Assembly (NCBI RefSeq): GCF_948472415.1
Contig: NZ_OX419519.1
Coordinates: 6,601,001-6,665,000, forward strand
Reading direction: 5' to 3'
Source of the DNA: Kitasatospora fiedleri
GTDB taxonomy: Bacteria; Actinomycetota; Actinomycetes; Streptomycetales; Streptomycetaceae
Length of the DNA stretch: 64,000 bases
The notes under the pieces were generated by a model. It saw only the letters and a program-made list of their open reading frames with translations, searched no databases and was not told the DNA's origin. Position numbers and translations under genes: made by a program. Positions 1 to 11,058 of the stretch are shown one piece after another; within the stretch, counting starts at the first letter, position 1; every line of letters starts with the position of its first letter.

Positions 1-1
1 C

Positions 2-196
2 ACCTCCTACGGCGCCGACTCGGTCGACTGGTACGTCAACGGGACGAAGGTGTTCTCCGACGGCACCGGCGTCGGCGCGAACTGGTCGGCCTACCCCATC
101 CTCAACCTGTCGCTCAGCGCCGGGCAGTACCACCCGGCGGCGAGCGGCAGCGCGCCGGTCTCGTTCAGCGCCGACTACCTGCGGGTCTACCGCTGA
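2..196 (+). CDS. C-terminal end of a GH16-like glycoside hydrolase (partial)
   Basis: Only the last 64 residues are present because the gene enters from the left edge; the stop is TGA at 194..196. The visible part has the pattern VDWYVNGTKVF, then PILNLSLSAG, then FSADYLRVYR. This is the usual last set of beta strands of GH16 / concanavalin-A-like beta-glucanase domains, which often end in a DYVRVY motif. The catalytic ExDxxE motif would lie upstream and cannot be seen. Probably a secreted polysaccharide hydrolase; the exact substrate cannot be judged. Confidence 0.7.
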   Translation, partial: TSYGADSVDWYVNGTKVFSDGTGVGANWSAYPILNLSLSAGQYHPAASGSAPVSFSADYLRVYR

Positions 197-223
197 CGGT
201 CGCCGGCCCCGGCCGGCGCCCGC

Positions 224-676
224 TCACGAGACGGTGAGCGTGAACGGCGTCCGGTCGTTCGCCGGGTCGCGGTCGTCCGCGCTCACCACCCGCACCTGCC
301 CCACGGCCCGCAGGCCGTGGGGCAGGTGCGCGTCCGCCCGCACCGGCACCAGCGCCGTCGCCGACCGCAGCGGCGGCAGCCCCGCCGGGAAGACGCAGCT
401 GACGGTCCGCCCGGCGGCCGTGCACGAGGACGGGAAGTACGGGCCCTCCGGGGCGAACCCCGGCGGCAGGTCGACCACCACCGTGAACGGCGAACCCGTC
501 GCCTCCGGACCGCCGTTGCCGACGAACCCGTGCACCGTCGTCACCCCGCCCGGCGCCACCGGGTCCGGGTCCAGCCGCACCACCCGCAGATCCGAGTCGG
601 ACGCCGGCGCGGCGGCCGCCCCCAACGCCCCCAGGGCGAGCACGGGCGCGGCGAACAGGGCGAGGAGACGGGGCAC
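224..676 (-). CDS. Small secreted protein with a DUF11-like beta domain
   Basis: A 150-residue protein starting at GTG 676 with AGGAGG five bases upstream. Residues 1-26 form a signal peptide (short basic start, Leu/Ala-rich core, AAAAPAS cleavage region). The remainder is one beta-rich domain with conserved-looking stretches such as PDPVAPGG, VVVDLPPGF and DPANDRTPF, resembling the DUF11 or CARDB-type adhesion and repeat modules of actinomycete surface proteins. Two cysteines (in SSCTAAGRTVSCVF) could form a disulfide outside the cell. It lies tail to tail with the upstream GH16-like gene. No enzymatic motif is visible; function unknown. Confidence 0.7.
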   Translation of the reverse strand: MPRLLALFAAPVLALGALGAAAAPASDSDLRVVRLDPDPVAPGGVTTVHGFVGNGGPEATGSPFTVVVDLPPGFAPEGPYFPSSCTAAGRTVSCVFPAGLPPLRSATALVPVRADAHLPHGLRAVGQVRVVSADDRDPANDRTPFTLTVS

Positions 677-780
677 GGGTTCCTCCTGCGGAGCGTGAGT
701 ACCTGGACGCCCAGCGTAGTGAAGGGTCCGGCCCGGCCGGGGCCGACCACGCCGCTGCGGTGCGCGGCGCCGGGGGTCCG

Positions 781-1551
781 TCAGAGGACTTCGCCGAGGC
801 GGGCGGCGATGGACTGCATGAGGGGGACGAGGCCGGCGGCGCCGGACTGGGCTTCGAGGGACTGGATGCGGGCCTCGGGGCCGGAGACGGAGAGGGCGGT
901 GGGGGTGGGGGCGCCGGGGACGGCGACGGCGATGCAGCGGACGCCGATCTCCTGCTCCTGGTCGTCGACGACGTAGCCGAGGTCGCGGGCGGTGGCGAGC
1001 TGGGCGAGCAGCGCGGCGGGGGCGGTGACGGTGTGCGGGGTGTGGGCCTGGAGCGGGCCGGGGCCGAGCAGGGCGCGGGCCTCGTCCTCGGGGAGCTGGG
1101 CGAGCAGGGCCTTGCCGACGCCGGTGCAGTGGGGCTGGACGCGGCGGCCGACCTCGGTGAACATGCGCATGGAGCGCCGGGACTGGACCTGCCCGACGTA
1201 GACCACCTCGCCGCCCTCCAGGACGGCGAGGTTCGCGGTCTCGCCGGTGGCCTCCATGAGCTCGGCGAGGTAGGGGCGGGCCCAGGAGCCGAGCAGGCGG
1301 CCGGCGGTCTCGCCGAGGCGGATCAGGCGCGGGCCGAGGGTGTAGCGGCGGGCGGTGTCCTGCCGGACGTAGCCCTGGGCGACCAGGGTGCGGACCAGGC
1401 GGTGGATGGTCGGCATCGGCAGGCCGGAGGTGGCGGACAGTTCGCTGAGGGTGGCGACGCCGCCGGAGTCGGCGAGCGCCTCCAGGAGCTGGAAGGCGCG
1501 CTCGACGGACTGCACCGAGCCGGTGGTGCGTTCGGTGGAGGTGCTGGCCAC
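781..1551 (-). CDS. allR: IclR-family repressor, AllR-like
   Basis: A 256-residue IclR regulator: an N-terminal winged helix (about residues 12-75, SVQSVERAFQLLEALADSGG through a TLSELSATSGLPMPTIHRLVRTL recognition helix) and a C-terminal effector-binding GAF-like domain with HCTGVGKALLAQLPEDE. The GTG at 1551 is chosen because AAGGGA lies six bases upstream; an in-frame ATG at 1599 has no ribosome site and would overlap the operator. It is divergent from malate synthase and close to uricase, allantoinase and allantoicase. In Streptomyces coelicolor an IclR protein in this neighbourhood (AllR) represses allantoin genes. The dyad at 1598..1614 suggests it also controls itself. Effector (allantoin or glyoxylate type) inferred only. 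Confidence 0.85.
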   Translation of the reverse strand: MASTSTERTTGSVQSVERAFQLLEALADSGGVATLSELSATSGLPMPTIHRLVRTLVAQGYVRQDTARRYTLGPRLIRLGETAGRLLGSWARPYLAELMEATGETANLAVLEGGEVVYVGQVQSRRSMRMFTEVGRRVQPHCTGVGKALLAQLPEDEARALLGPGPLQAHTPHTVTAPAALLAQLATARDLGYVVDDQEQEIGVRCIAVAVPGAPTPTALSVSGPEARIQSLEAQSGAAGLVPLMQSIAARLGEVL

Positions 1552-1597
1552 GGGCGTTCCCTTCGATGTCCGGGGAGGAGTAGAGTCCACGCGATTC

Positions 1598-1614
1598 ATC
1601 AACAAACCGTTGAA
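1598..1614. promoter_or_regulatory. AllR-like operator, IclR/malate synthase divergent promoter
   Basis: ATCAACAAACCGTTGAA is an imperfect dyad of the form TTCAAC-N5-GTTGAA. The same 17-bp pattern recurs at 10954..10970, 11801..11817 and 15074..15090, always in front of purine/allantoin genes. Its right half supplies most of the malate synthase -35 hexamer. Confidence 0.75.
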
Positions 1615-1638
1615 ATTCTGTATCGCGGAAACTAGTCT
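1610..1638 (+). promoter_or_regulatory. Predicted malate synthase promoter
   Basis: TTGAAA (1610..1615), a 17-bp spacer and TAGTCT (1633..1638) match the streptomycete housekeeping promoter shape. The -35 box overlaps the operator dyad, so a bound repressor would block RNA polymerase. Confidence 0.65.
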
Positions 1639-1678
1639 CCACTGTACAGAACGGAACAGTCCAAGGAGAGTCCTGCCC

Positions 1679-3325
<1,647 letters not shown>

Positions 3326-3413
3326 GCGTCCCACCCCGCCCCGCGCACTCCGCCCCGTACCGCCGCACCCCCACACCGGCCGCGGTACGGGGCGGTCCCA
3401 CGAAAGGAGCACC

Positions 3414-3800
3414 ATGGCCCGCGTCTTCTTCAACGGCCAGGCGATGACCGGCGGCCCGTTCCACGCCAAGGTCCACGGCCACCTGATCGGCCCGGCCCGC
3501 ACCGCCCCCGGCTACCGCTTCTTCTCCGTCCGCGACGAGTGCCCCGCCCTGCTCGCCGACCCGGACGCCGACACCGCCGTCGAGGGCGAGCTGTACGAGC
3601 TGCCGCTGGAACGGCTGCGGGACGCCGTCCTGCCCGGCGAACCGCCCGAACTCGAGCTGGGCGTCATCGAACTGGCCGACGGCACCCCCGCGCTGTCGAT
3701 GGTGCTGGCCCGCGGCCAGCTGGAACGCGGCGTGCACCGCGAGATCACCGCGCACGGCGGCTGGCGCGCCTACCTGGCCACCCTCGGCCGCGAAGCCTGA
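3414..3800 (+). CDS. Gamma-glutamylcyclotransferase-fold protein (allophanate hydrolase C-domain-like)
   Basis: A 128-residue protein, ATG preceded by AAAGGAG. It begins MARVFFNGQAMTGGPFHAKV, and contains a central glutamate in VEGELYELP and the pattern LGVIELADG. This resembles the small beta-barrel domain at the C-end of allophanate hydrolases (AtzF type) and gamma-glutamylcyclotransferase-like proteins. It lies 88 bp after malate synthase and probably shares its transcript. Because it belongs to the allantoin-related unit, it may act on a ureide such as ureidoglycolate, for which no standard lyase gene is visible here; that is inference. A general hydrolase-accessory role is equally possible. 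Confidence 0.65.
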   Translation: MARVFFNGQAMTGGPFHAKVHGHLIGPARTAPGYRFFSVRDECPALLADPDADTAVEGELYELPLERLRDAVLPGEPPELELGVIELADGTPALSMVLARGQLERGVHREITAHGGWRAYLATLGREA

Positions 3801-3865
3801 ACGGGGCGCGCCCGGGCCGCCCCGGCACCGTGGAAAAGCGGGTGCGGCCGGGGGAGCGGGCTGGC

Positions 3866-3871
3866 TAGGGT
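3866..3871 (+). promoter_or_regulatory. Candidate -10 box for the Y-RNA array
   Basis: TAGGGT lies 13 bp before the first GGTGCGCAGGC repeat, a suitable distance for transcription to begin just upstream of the first Y-like RNA. No convincing -35 box is visible. Confidence 0.35.
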
Positions 3872-3883
3872 GATCCACGTCCG

Positions 3884-3971
3884 GGTGCGCAGGCAGGGGT
3901 TACTTCTCTGGACGGGTCCGTCGGCTCCGGCCGGTGCGGCCCAGGTGAAGGAACCGTTCCACGTCACCCCC
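3884..3971 (+). ncRNA. Y-like RNA 1
   Basis: The first of three repeats that start GGTGCGCAGGC (3884..3894). The following AGGGGTTAC (3895..3903) pairs with GTCACCCCC (3963..3971) in a helix of eight pairs with one U-C mismatch. This closing helix recurs, with compensatory changes, in the third copy. The interior (3904..3962) has several short hairpins (GACG/CGTC, GGC/GCC, GGCC/GGCC) but no tRNA-like arms. A Ro-type gene lies downstream, and bacterial Y RNAs are usually encoded beside it, so a Y RNA is the best explanation. Exact ends are unknown. Confidence 0.55.
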
Positions 3972-4019
3972 GCCGCCTCGACCTCCGGACACCCAGCTGT
4001 ACGCAGACTGCCACCTCCC

Positions 4020-4064
4020 GGTGCGCAGGCGCCGGTTACTTCCTGCAAAGAACCCACCGGCGCC
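4020..4064 (+). ncRNA. Y-like RNA 2, short form
   Basis: The second repeat: GGTGCGCAGGC at 4020..4030 followed by GCCGGTTACTTCC. GGCGCCGGT (4028..4036) pairs perfectly with ACCGGCGCC (4056..4064), and TTC/GAA can pair inside, giving a single hairpin of about 37 nt. It keeps the conserved GGTTACTTC segment of the other two copies, but has no large insert. It may be a minimal Ro-binding stem or a decayed copy. Confidence 0.45.
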
Positions 4065-4101
4065 GCTTTCGATCTCGGGAGGCAGCCGCGCCGGGGCGTC
4101 C

Positions 4102-4215
4102 GGTGCGCAGGCGGGGGTTACTTCCGGCTTCGGCGGTTCCGGGTTCGAGTCCCGGTCGCCCGTGCCCCGCACGGGCGGTAGCTCAAGGGCAGAGCACCGA
4201 ACTGTCACCTCCACC
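4102..4215 (+). ncRNA. Y RNA with a circularly permuted tRNA-like domain
   Basis: The third repeat. The closing helix is GGGGGTTAC (4113..4121) with GTCACCTCC (4204..4212). Inside it a full tRNA fold is present in permuted order: anticodon-stem 3' strand TTCGG (4129..4133), variable loop, T arm CCGGG-TTCGAGT-CCCGG (4139..4155), acceptor 3' strand TCGCCCG (4156..4162), a closed acceptor end TGC-CCC-GCA, acceptor 5' strand CGGGCGG (4172..4178), TA, D arm GCTC-AAGGGCA-GAGC (4181..4195), A, anticodon-stem 5' strand CCGAA (4197..4201). All seven acceptor pairs form (one G-U). This is the architecture known for YrlA-type bacterial Y RNAs, in which the anticodon stem continues into the Ro-binding helix. 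Confidence 0.8.
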
Positions 4216-4295
4216 GCGGCGGGCCGACCCGGCCCGCACGATCTCGGACGCCCCGGTCCGGCACGCCTCCCCGCAGGACGCAGGAGGAGTTCCCC

Positions 4296-5894
4296 ATGGC
4301 CCGCTTCAACACCCGCCGCGCCACCACCGCGAGCGGCCCGACCTCGCCCGTCGCCACCACCGGGCGGACCACCGCCAACCACAACGGCGGGACGGGCCAC
4401 CTGCGGGACGAGAAGTCCGAGCTCTTCCTGCTCGCCGTCGCCAACCTGGTCGGCCAGGACACCTTCTACGAGCGCGGCGGCGACCGCGACGACCGCTACA
4501 CCGCCCTGGTGCGCGAACTCGCCGTCCGCGACCCCGAGTGGACGCTCGGCCTGCTGCGCTGGCTGCGCTACGGCGCCGCGATGCGCACCGCCCCGCTGGT
4601 CGGCGCCGCCGAGTTCACCCGCGCCCGGCTCGACGCGAAGCTCCCCGGGTACTCCCGGCAGGTGGTCGACGCGGTGCTGCGCCGCCCCGACGAGCCCGGC
4701 GAACTGCTGGCCTACTGGACCTCCCGGTACGGCCGCGCCCTGCCCAAGCCGCTCAAGCGCGGCGTCGCCGACGCCGCCGCCCGGCTGTACGACGCGCGCG
4801 CCCTGCTCAAGTACGACACCGCGAGCAAGGGCTACCGCTTCGGCGACGTCCTGGAGTTGACCCACCCCGGCCCCCACCGCGACAAGCCGTGGCAGGGCGA
4901 GCTGTTCCGCTACGCGCTGGACCGGCGCCACCGCCCCGACGAGGCCCTCCCGCCCGCCGGGAGCGCCGTGCTGACCGCCCACCGGGAGCTGATGGCGCTG
5001 CCCGTGGCCGAGCGCCGCGCGGTGGTCGAGCGCCCCGGCGGGGCCGAGCTGCTGGCCGCCGCCGGGATGACCTGGGAGGCGCTGGCCGGCTGGCTCCAGG
5101 GCCCGCTGGACGCCGTCGCCTGGGAGGCCGTCATCCCGTCCATGGGCGCGATGGCGCTGGTGCGCAACCTGCGCAACTTCGACCGGGCCGGCGTCTCGGA
5201 CGAGGCGGCCGAGGCCGTCGCCCGCCGGATCGCCGACCGCGGCGAAGTGCGCCGCTCGCGCCAGTTCCCGTTCCGCTACCTCGCCGCGCACCGGCACGCG
5301 CCCTCGTTGCGCTGGGGGCACGCGCTGGAGCGGGCGCTGCGGCACTCGCTGGAGAACGTGCCGGAACTGCCCGGGCGCACGCTCGTCCTGGTCGACCGCT
5401 CCGGCTCGATGTTCGACCGGCCCGGCGCGCAGACCGAGCTCAACCGGGCCGACACCGCGGCCGTCTTCGGCACCGCGCTCGCCCTGCGGGCCGCCGAGGC
5501 GAACCTGGTCGAATTCGGCACTACCAGCCGGGAGATCGACCTCCGGCCGGGCGACTCGCTGCTCAAGGCGGTCGACCGCTTCGGCAACCGCGGCGGCACC
5601 GACACCGCCGCCGCCGTCCGCGCCCACTACCGGAACCACGACCGGGTGGTGATCGTCACCGACGAGCAGGCGTACGGCGGCCGGGTCCGCGACCCGCTGG
5701 AGTCCGTCCCGGCGCACGTCCCCTGTTACACCTGGAACCTGGCCGGCTACCGCACCGGCCACGCCCCCTCCGGCACCGGCGGCCGCCACACCTTCGGCGG
5801 CCTGACCGACGCCGCGTTCCGCCTGATCCCCCTGCTGGAGGCCGGGCAGCACGCCGCCTGGCCGTGGGAGCGGCCGGAGCACCAGGAACAGTAG
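4296..5894 (+). CDS. rsr: Ro60 ortholog (TROVE + vWA domain RNA-binding protein)
   Basis: A 532-residue TROVE protein, close to the human Ro60 length (538). ATG 4296 follows CAGGAGGAG. Residues about 25-350 form the HEAT-like ring that binds Y RNA and misfolded RNA ends (for example DEKSELFLLAVANLVGQDTF and ELFRYALDRRHRPDEALPP). Residues about 360-520 are a von Willebrand A domain with an intact MIDAS, DRSGS at residues 367-371, and NRGGTDT. In Deinococcus and Salmonella, Rsr with Y RNA works in rRNA maturation and RNA decay under stress, often with PNPase. Three Y-like RNAs lie just upstream, in the same direction. Confidence 0.92.
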   Translation: MARFNTRRATTASGPTSPVATTGRTTANHNGGTGHLRDEKSELFLLAVANLVGQDTFYERGGDRDDRYTALVRELAVRDPEWTLGLLRWLRYGAAMRTAPLVGAAEFTRARLDAKLPGYSRQVVDAVLRRPDEPGELLAYWTSRYGRALPKPLKRGVADAAARLYDARALLKYDTASKGYRFGDVLELTHPGPHRDKPWQGELFRYALDRRHRPDEALPPAGSAVLTAHRELMALPVAERRAVVERPGGAELLAAAGMTWEALAGWLQGPLDAVAWEAVIPSMGAMALVRNLRNFDRAGVSDEAAEAVARRIADRGEVRRSRQFPFRYLAAHRHAPSLRWGHALERALRHSLENVPELPGRTLVLVDRSGSMFDRPGAQTELNRADTAAVFGTALALRAAEANLVEFGTTSREIDLRPGDSLLKAVDRFGNRGGTDTAAAVRAHYRNHDRVVIVTDEQAYGGRVRDPLESVPAHVPCYTWNLAGYRTGHAPSGTGGRHTFGGLTDAAFRLIPLLEAGQHAAWPWERPEHQEQ

Positions 5895-5984
5895 GGCCGG
5901 TCGGTCGCCGGAGCGGCCGGACACGCCCCGGTGCACGGGCTCGTCGGCGGCGGGGACGGCGAGCGGTCCGGACGGCGGCGTGGA

Positions 5985-6020
5985 GCGGCCCCGGACCCTT
6001 CGCCGTGGGTCCGGGGCCGC
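5985..6020. terminator. Strong bidirectional hairpin terminator
   Basis: A 14-bp perfect inverted repeat (5985..5998 with 6007..6020, GCGGCCCCGGACCC and its complement) with an 8-nt loop, between the convergent rsr and deaminase genes. No U-tract follows, as is usual in streptomycetes. Confidence 0.75.
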
Positions 6021-6076
6021 GGGTCCGGGGGCCGGCCGTCGTCCCTGGCGGTCGGCCCTCGGAGCTCGGTGGGGCG

Positions 6077-7459
<1,383 letters not shown>

Positions 7460-9059
7460 GGGGGGACTCCTTGGAGGGAACGGCCGGCGGAGCCGACGTG
7501 GTGGAACAGCAGGTTGAGCAGCACCGCGGCCAGGCAGCCGGCCGAGATGCCCGAGTGCATCAGGGTGCGGACGGCCTCCGGGAACCCGTCGTAGAAGGTC
7601 GGCACGGCGATCGGGACGATCCCCACCCCGAGCGAGACCGACACCAGGATGGTGTGCGAGGTCGACTCCATCCCGGCCTCCGCGAGGGTGCGGATGCCGG
7701 ACGCCGCGACCGTGCCGAACAGCACGATCCCCGCGCCGCCGAGCACCGGCTGCGGCACCAGCGACACCAGCGAGCCGAGCACCGGGAACAGCCCGAGCAG
7801 CACCAGGATGCCGCCGCCGGCCGCGACCACGTACCGGCTGCGCACCTTGGTGAGCGCCACCAGGCCGATGTTCTGGGCGAACGCGCTGCACGCGAAGCCG
7901 TTGAACACCGGGCTGACCGCGGTGGCCAGGCCGTCGGCGCGCAGCCCGGCGGCCAGGGTCGACTCGTCGGCCTCGCGGTCGACGATCCGGCCCAGCGCCA
8001 GCATGTCGGCGGTGGACTCGGTCATCGCGACCACCATGACGATGCACATCGACACGATCGCCGCGGCGTCGAACCGCGGCCCGCCGAAGTGGAACGGCGA
8101 GGGCAGCGCGAACACCTGCGCGTCGCCGACGGCCGAGAAGTCGGCCAGGCCGAGCGGGAAGGCCGCGGCGGTGCCGACCGCCAGGCCGATCAGCAGCGAC
8201 ATCTGCTGCCAGAAGCCGCGCAGCAGCCGGTTGCCCAGCACCACCGCGGCCAGCGTGAACGCGGCCAGGCCGACCGCCTTCGCCGAGCCGTAGCCGGGCG
8301 CGCCCGGCGAGCCGCCGCGCGCCCAGTTGACCGCCACCGGCAGCAGCGACACCCCGATCAGGGTGATCACGGTGCCCTGCACGACCGCCGGGAAGAACCT
8401 GACGAGCCGGCAGAAGTACGGTGCCGCGAGGAAGCACAGGACCCCCGCGACGATCACCGCCCCGAAGACCACCGGGAGGGCGTCCCGCGGGCCGTGCTCC
8501 TTGGCGATCGCCAGCATCGGGGCGACGCCGGCGAACGAGACGCCGTTGACGAACGGGAGCCGGGCCCCGATCCGCCAGACGCCCAGGGTCTGGAGCAGGG
8601 TGGCCAGCCCGGCGGTGAACAGGCTGGCCGATATCAGCAGGGCGAGTTCGCCGGGGCTCAGCCCGACGCCCGCGCCCACGATCAGGGGTGGAGCGACCAC
8701 GCCGGCGTACATCGCGGCGACGTGCTGGAGCCCGGTGCCGAACAGCTTCGGCGGGGAGAGCACCTCGTCGACCGGGTGGGTGGGGGTGGAACCGTCGTCG
8801 GTGGTGGGGGTGGTGCGGAGTGCCATGGAAGAGCCCCTTTGCTGTCCCTGGCTCTCGGCGCAACCCGGGCGCTGGAGAGGGTGGGTGGATCGGCCGGAGG
8901 ACGGGACGACGGTGCAGGGTCCCTCCGGGGCGCTCTCCGGCCCCCGGGACTGCCGCCGTGAGGGCGGGCACGGTCTCCGAACGGTGTGGGGGAGGGAGCG
9001 GAAGCGCGGTACTGCGGCGTGCTGCGGTGCGGAGTGGCGCGGTCGGGGCGTCGGGCGCG

Positions 9060-9980
9060 TTAAGCGACCGGGATCACCGGGGTGACGCCCTCGCGGTGCA
9101 CGGTGCCCTCGATCAGGCCGTACATCCGGTCGGCGGCGAAGTAGACCTCGTTCTCGTTCTTCAGTCCGAACGGTTCCAGGTCGACCAGGAAGTGGTGCTT
9201 GTTCGGCAGTTCCAGGCGGACCTCGTCCACCTCGGCGCGGTTGTTCAGCACCCGGGTGCCCATCGCGTGCAGGGTCTGCTGCAGCGAGTAGGAGTAGGTC
9301 TCGGCGAACGCCTCCAGCAGGTGGCGGCGCACCTGCTGGTACGAGCGGTTCCAGTTCGGCTCCGGCTGGTCGTCGCGGCCGTGGAAGCCGAACGCCCAAC
9401 GGGCCGTCACCTGGGTGGCCAGGATGCGGTCGTACGCCTCCTGGAGGGTGGTGTACCTGTCCTTGATGTAGCCCCAGAACTCGGAGTTGGTGGTGTTCAT
9501 CACCACCAGGTCCTTGAGTCCGGAGACCACCCGGAACCGGTCGCCGTCGTACACCACCTCGGTGGTGCGCACCTCCTGGCCCTTGCGGACGAAGGAGTGG
9601 CCGACCTCCTCGGAGCCGATGAACCGGGAGGAGGAGTCGGGGGTCCTGATCCGCTCCCAGGCGTACTCCTCGACCCGGATGCGGGCGCTGTGCACCACGC
9701 CGCGCTCGGTGTCGTCCACGAAGTGCCTGGCCAGCAGCACGGCGAAGCCCTCGGCGGACTCGATGCCGTGCTCCTTGGCGTAGGCGTACACGGTGTTCTT
9801 GGTGGTGTCGGTGGGCAGGCAGTTGGCGTTCGAGCCGGTGAGGTGCACGTCGTCGAACTCGCCGCGCAGCGAGACCGAGACGTTCAGGTCCTTGATCTCG
9901 TGGCGGGTGGAATCGCGGGAGACCCGGACGATGCGGTTCTCCGCCTTGCCGTACTGGTTCTGACCGAGCACGTGGGCCAT
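9060..9980 (-). CDS. Urate oxidase (uricase)
   Basis: A 306-residue uricase, the usual length. ATG 9980 has AGGAG seven bases upstream. Landmarks include NQYGKAENRIVRVSRD, the catalytic Lys-Thr region (LPTDTTKNTVYAYAKEHG), LVVMNTTNSEFWGY, and LELPNKHHFLVDLEPFGLKN near the end. It oxidises urate to 5-hydroxyisourate with O2 and releases H2O2, for which a catalase gene lies 8 kb away. It is the third gene of the OHCU decarboxylase-HIU hydrolase-uricase operon, which has an AllR-like operator at its promoter. Confidence 0.96.
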   Translation of the reverse strand: MAHVLGQNQYGKAENRIVRVSRDSTRHEIKDLNVSVSLRGEFDDVHLTGSNANCLPTDTTKNTVYAYAKEHGIESAEGFAVLLARHFVDDTERGVVHSARIRVEEYAWERIRTPDSSSRFIGSEEVGHSFVRKGQEVRTTEVVYDGDRFRVVSGLKDLVVMNTTNSEFWGYIKDRYTTLQEAYDRILATQVTARWAFGFHGRDDQPEPNWNRSYQQVRRHLLEAFAETYSYSLQQTLHAMGTRVLNNRAEVDEVRLELPNKHHFLVDLEPFGLKNENEVYFAADRMYGLIEGTVHREGVTPVIPVA

Positions 9981-10011
9981 GACGTGGCTCCTAGGGTTCC
10001 GGACGGCCTAC

Positions 10012-10343
10012 CTAGCTTCCGCGGTAGACCGAGTAGCCGAACGGGTTGAGCAGCAGCGGCACGTGGTAGTGGTGCTGCGCGGGCGCGACCGTGAAGACGA
10101 TCGAGACCTCGGGAAGAACGGCCGCTCGGCCGACCCCGCGTAGTACGCCGCGGTGTCGAACAGCAGCCGGACGACCGAGCCCGCCTCCGCGGCCGGCAGG
10201 TCCTTGACCCGGCCGTCGGAGTCCGTGGCGGAGGTGCCGAGCACCTGCCAGCCACCCTCGGTGTGCAGTGCCAGCTCGACCGGTACGCCCGCGGCCGGGC
10301 GGCCGAGGCTGGTGTCGAGCACATGCGTGGAGATGCCGGTCAT
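10012..10343 (-). CDS. 5-hydroxyisourate hydrolase, broken by a 1-base deletion
   Basis: A transthyretin-like HIU hydrolase of about 110 residues when repaired. The N-terminal signature MTGISTHVLDTSLGRPAAGV is in one frame (from ATG 10343). After YYAGSAERPFFP the reading shifts, and the rest (VSIVFTVAPAQHHYHVPLL through the family-defining C-terminal YRGS) is in the next frame, ending at TAG 10012. One G is missing near 10110 (CCCGAGG where CCCGGAGG is needed). All catalytic elements (N-terminal His, His pair, YRGS) are present across the two frames, so a sequencing error is more likely than a real pseudogene. It converts HIU to OHCU. Confidence 0.88.
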
Positions 10344-10389
10344 GATGGGTAAGACCTCACTGAATGGCAGGGAGTGACTGTCCGTCAGG

Positions 10390-10896
10390 TCACCGGGGCG
10401 CGTCAAGGAGGCGGTCGATGCGGATCTCGTTGATCTTCCGCAGCTCCTCCCGGACGGTCTCCGCCTCGGTGGCGGGGTCGTTCGGGTAGCGCGCGCGCAG
10501 CGCGGCGAGCATGCCGTCCGCGGTGCGCCCGGTCGCGCAGACCAGGAACACGTGGCCGAACTTCGCCTCGTAGGCGGTGTTGGCCGCGCGCAGCTCGGCC
10601 AGGACGGACGGGTCGGCGCCCCGGACGCCGGCCTGCTCGCGCTCGGAGACGGCGTCCCCCGGCTTCGGGGTGCCGATCCGGGCGTGGCCGGCCATCGCGT
10701 CGCGCAGGTCGGCCGCGGAGAGCCCCGCCGTCGCCGCCGCGTTGGCGGCGGACAGTTCCGCGCGGTCGTGCCAGGGGCGGGTCGCCGCGACGGCGGCGGC
10801 CCAGGCGGGGCTGGAGCAGACCTCCAGCAGGAGTTCCCGCAGTCCGGCCGTGTCGGTGGCGGCCAGGGCGGAGAGGGCAGGGGGTGGCTGGGTCAC
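10390..10896 (-). CDS. OHCU decarboxylase
   Basis: A 168-residue 2-oxo-4-hydroxy-4-carboxy-5-ureidoimidazoline decarboxylase, which makes S-allantoin. The start is GTG 10896 with AGGAGG six bases upstream, in preference to an upstream in-frame codon at 10929. The catalytic His lies in GHARIGTPKPGDA, followed by SEREQAGV and the highly conserved YEAKFGHVFLVCATGR. First gene of the minus-strand unit; a promoter with TTGACG and TAGCTT (17-bp spacer) and an AllR-like dyad lie immediately upstream. Confidence 0.93.
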   Translation of the reverse strand: MTQPPPALSALAATDTAGLRELLLEVCSSPAWAAAVAATRPWHDRAELSAANAAATAGLSAADLRDAMAGHARIGTPKPGDAVSEREQAGVRGADPSVLAELRAANTAYEAKFGHVFLVCATGRTADGMLAALRARYPNDPATEAETVREELRKINEIRIDRLLDAPR

Positions 10897-10929
10897 GGTG
10901 GACCTCCTGAGGGTTGGTGCCACCCGCAC

Positions 10930-10958
10930 AAGCTAGATCGGCCGCAACAGGCCGTCAA
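10930..10958 (-). promoter_or_regulatory. Predicted promoter of the uricase operon
   Basis: On the minus strand: TTGACG (10958..10953), 17-bp spacer, TAGCTT (10935..10930). The -35 box lies within one half of the operator dyad. Confidence 0.65.
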
Positions 10959-10970
10959 CACTTTGTTGAA
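10954..10970. promoter_or_regulatory. AllR-like operator, uricase operon
   Basis: GTCAACACTTTGTTGAA, a dyad of two 6-bp arms with a 5-bp spacer, the same layout as at 1598, 11801 and 15074. Confidence 0.75.
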
Positions 10971-11058
10971 CTGTTTGTGGGGACGGCGCACGGCGCCGGG
11001 TCCGCGACCCGGCGCCGTGTGCGATCCGCCAAATCCCCGGGGCCGGGCCCCGGCGGGG

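Noticed and set aside
4129..4201. An ordinary tRNA gene (T-arm and D-arm motifs present)
   Set aside because: The halves are in the wrong order and the acceptor ends are joined by a hairpin loop. There is no CCA-type 3' end and no free 5' end, so it fits a Y RNA tRNA mimic, not a working tRNA.
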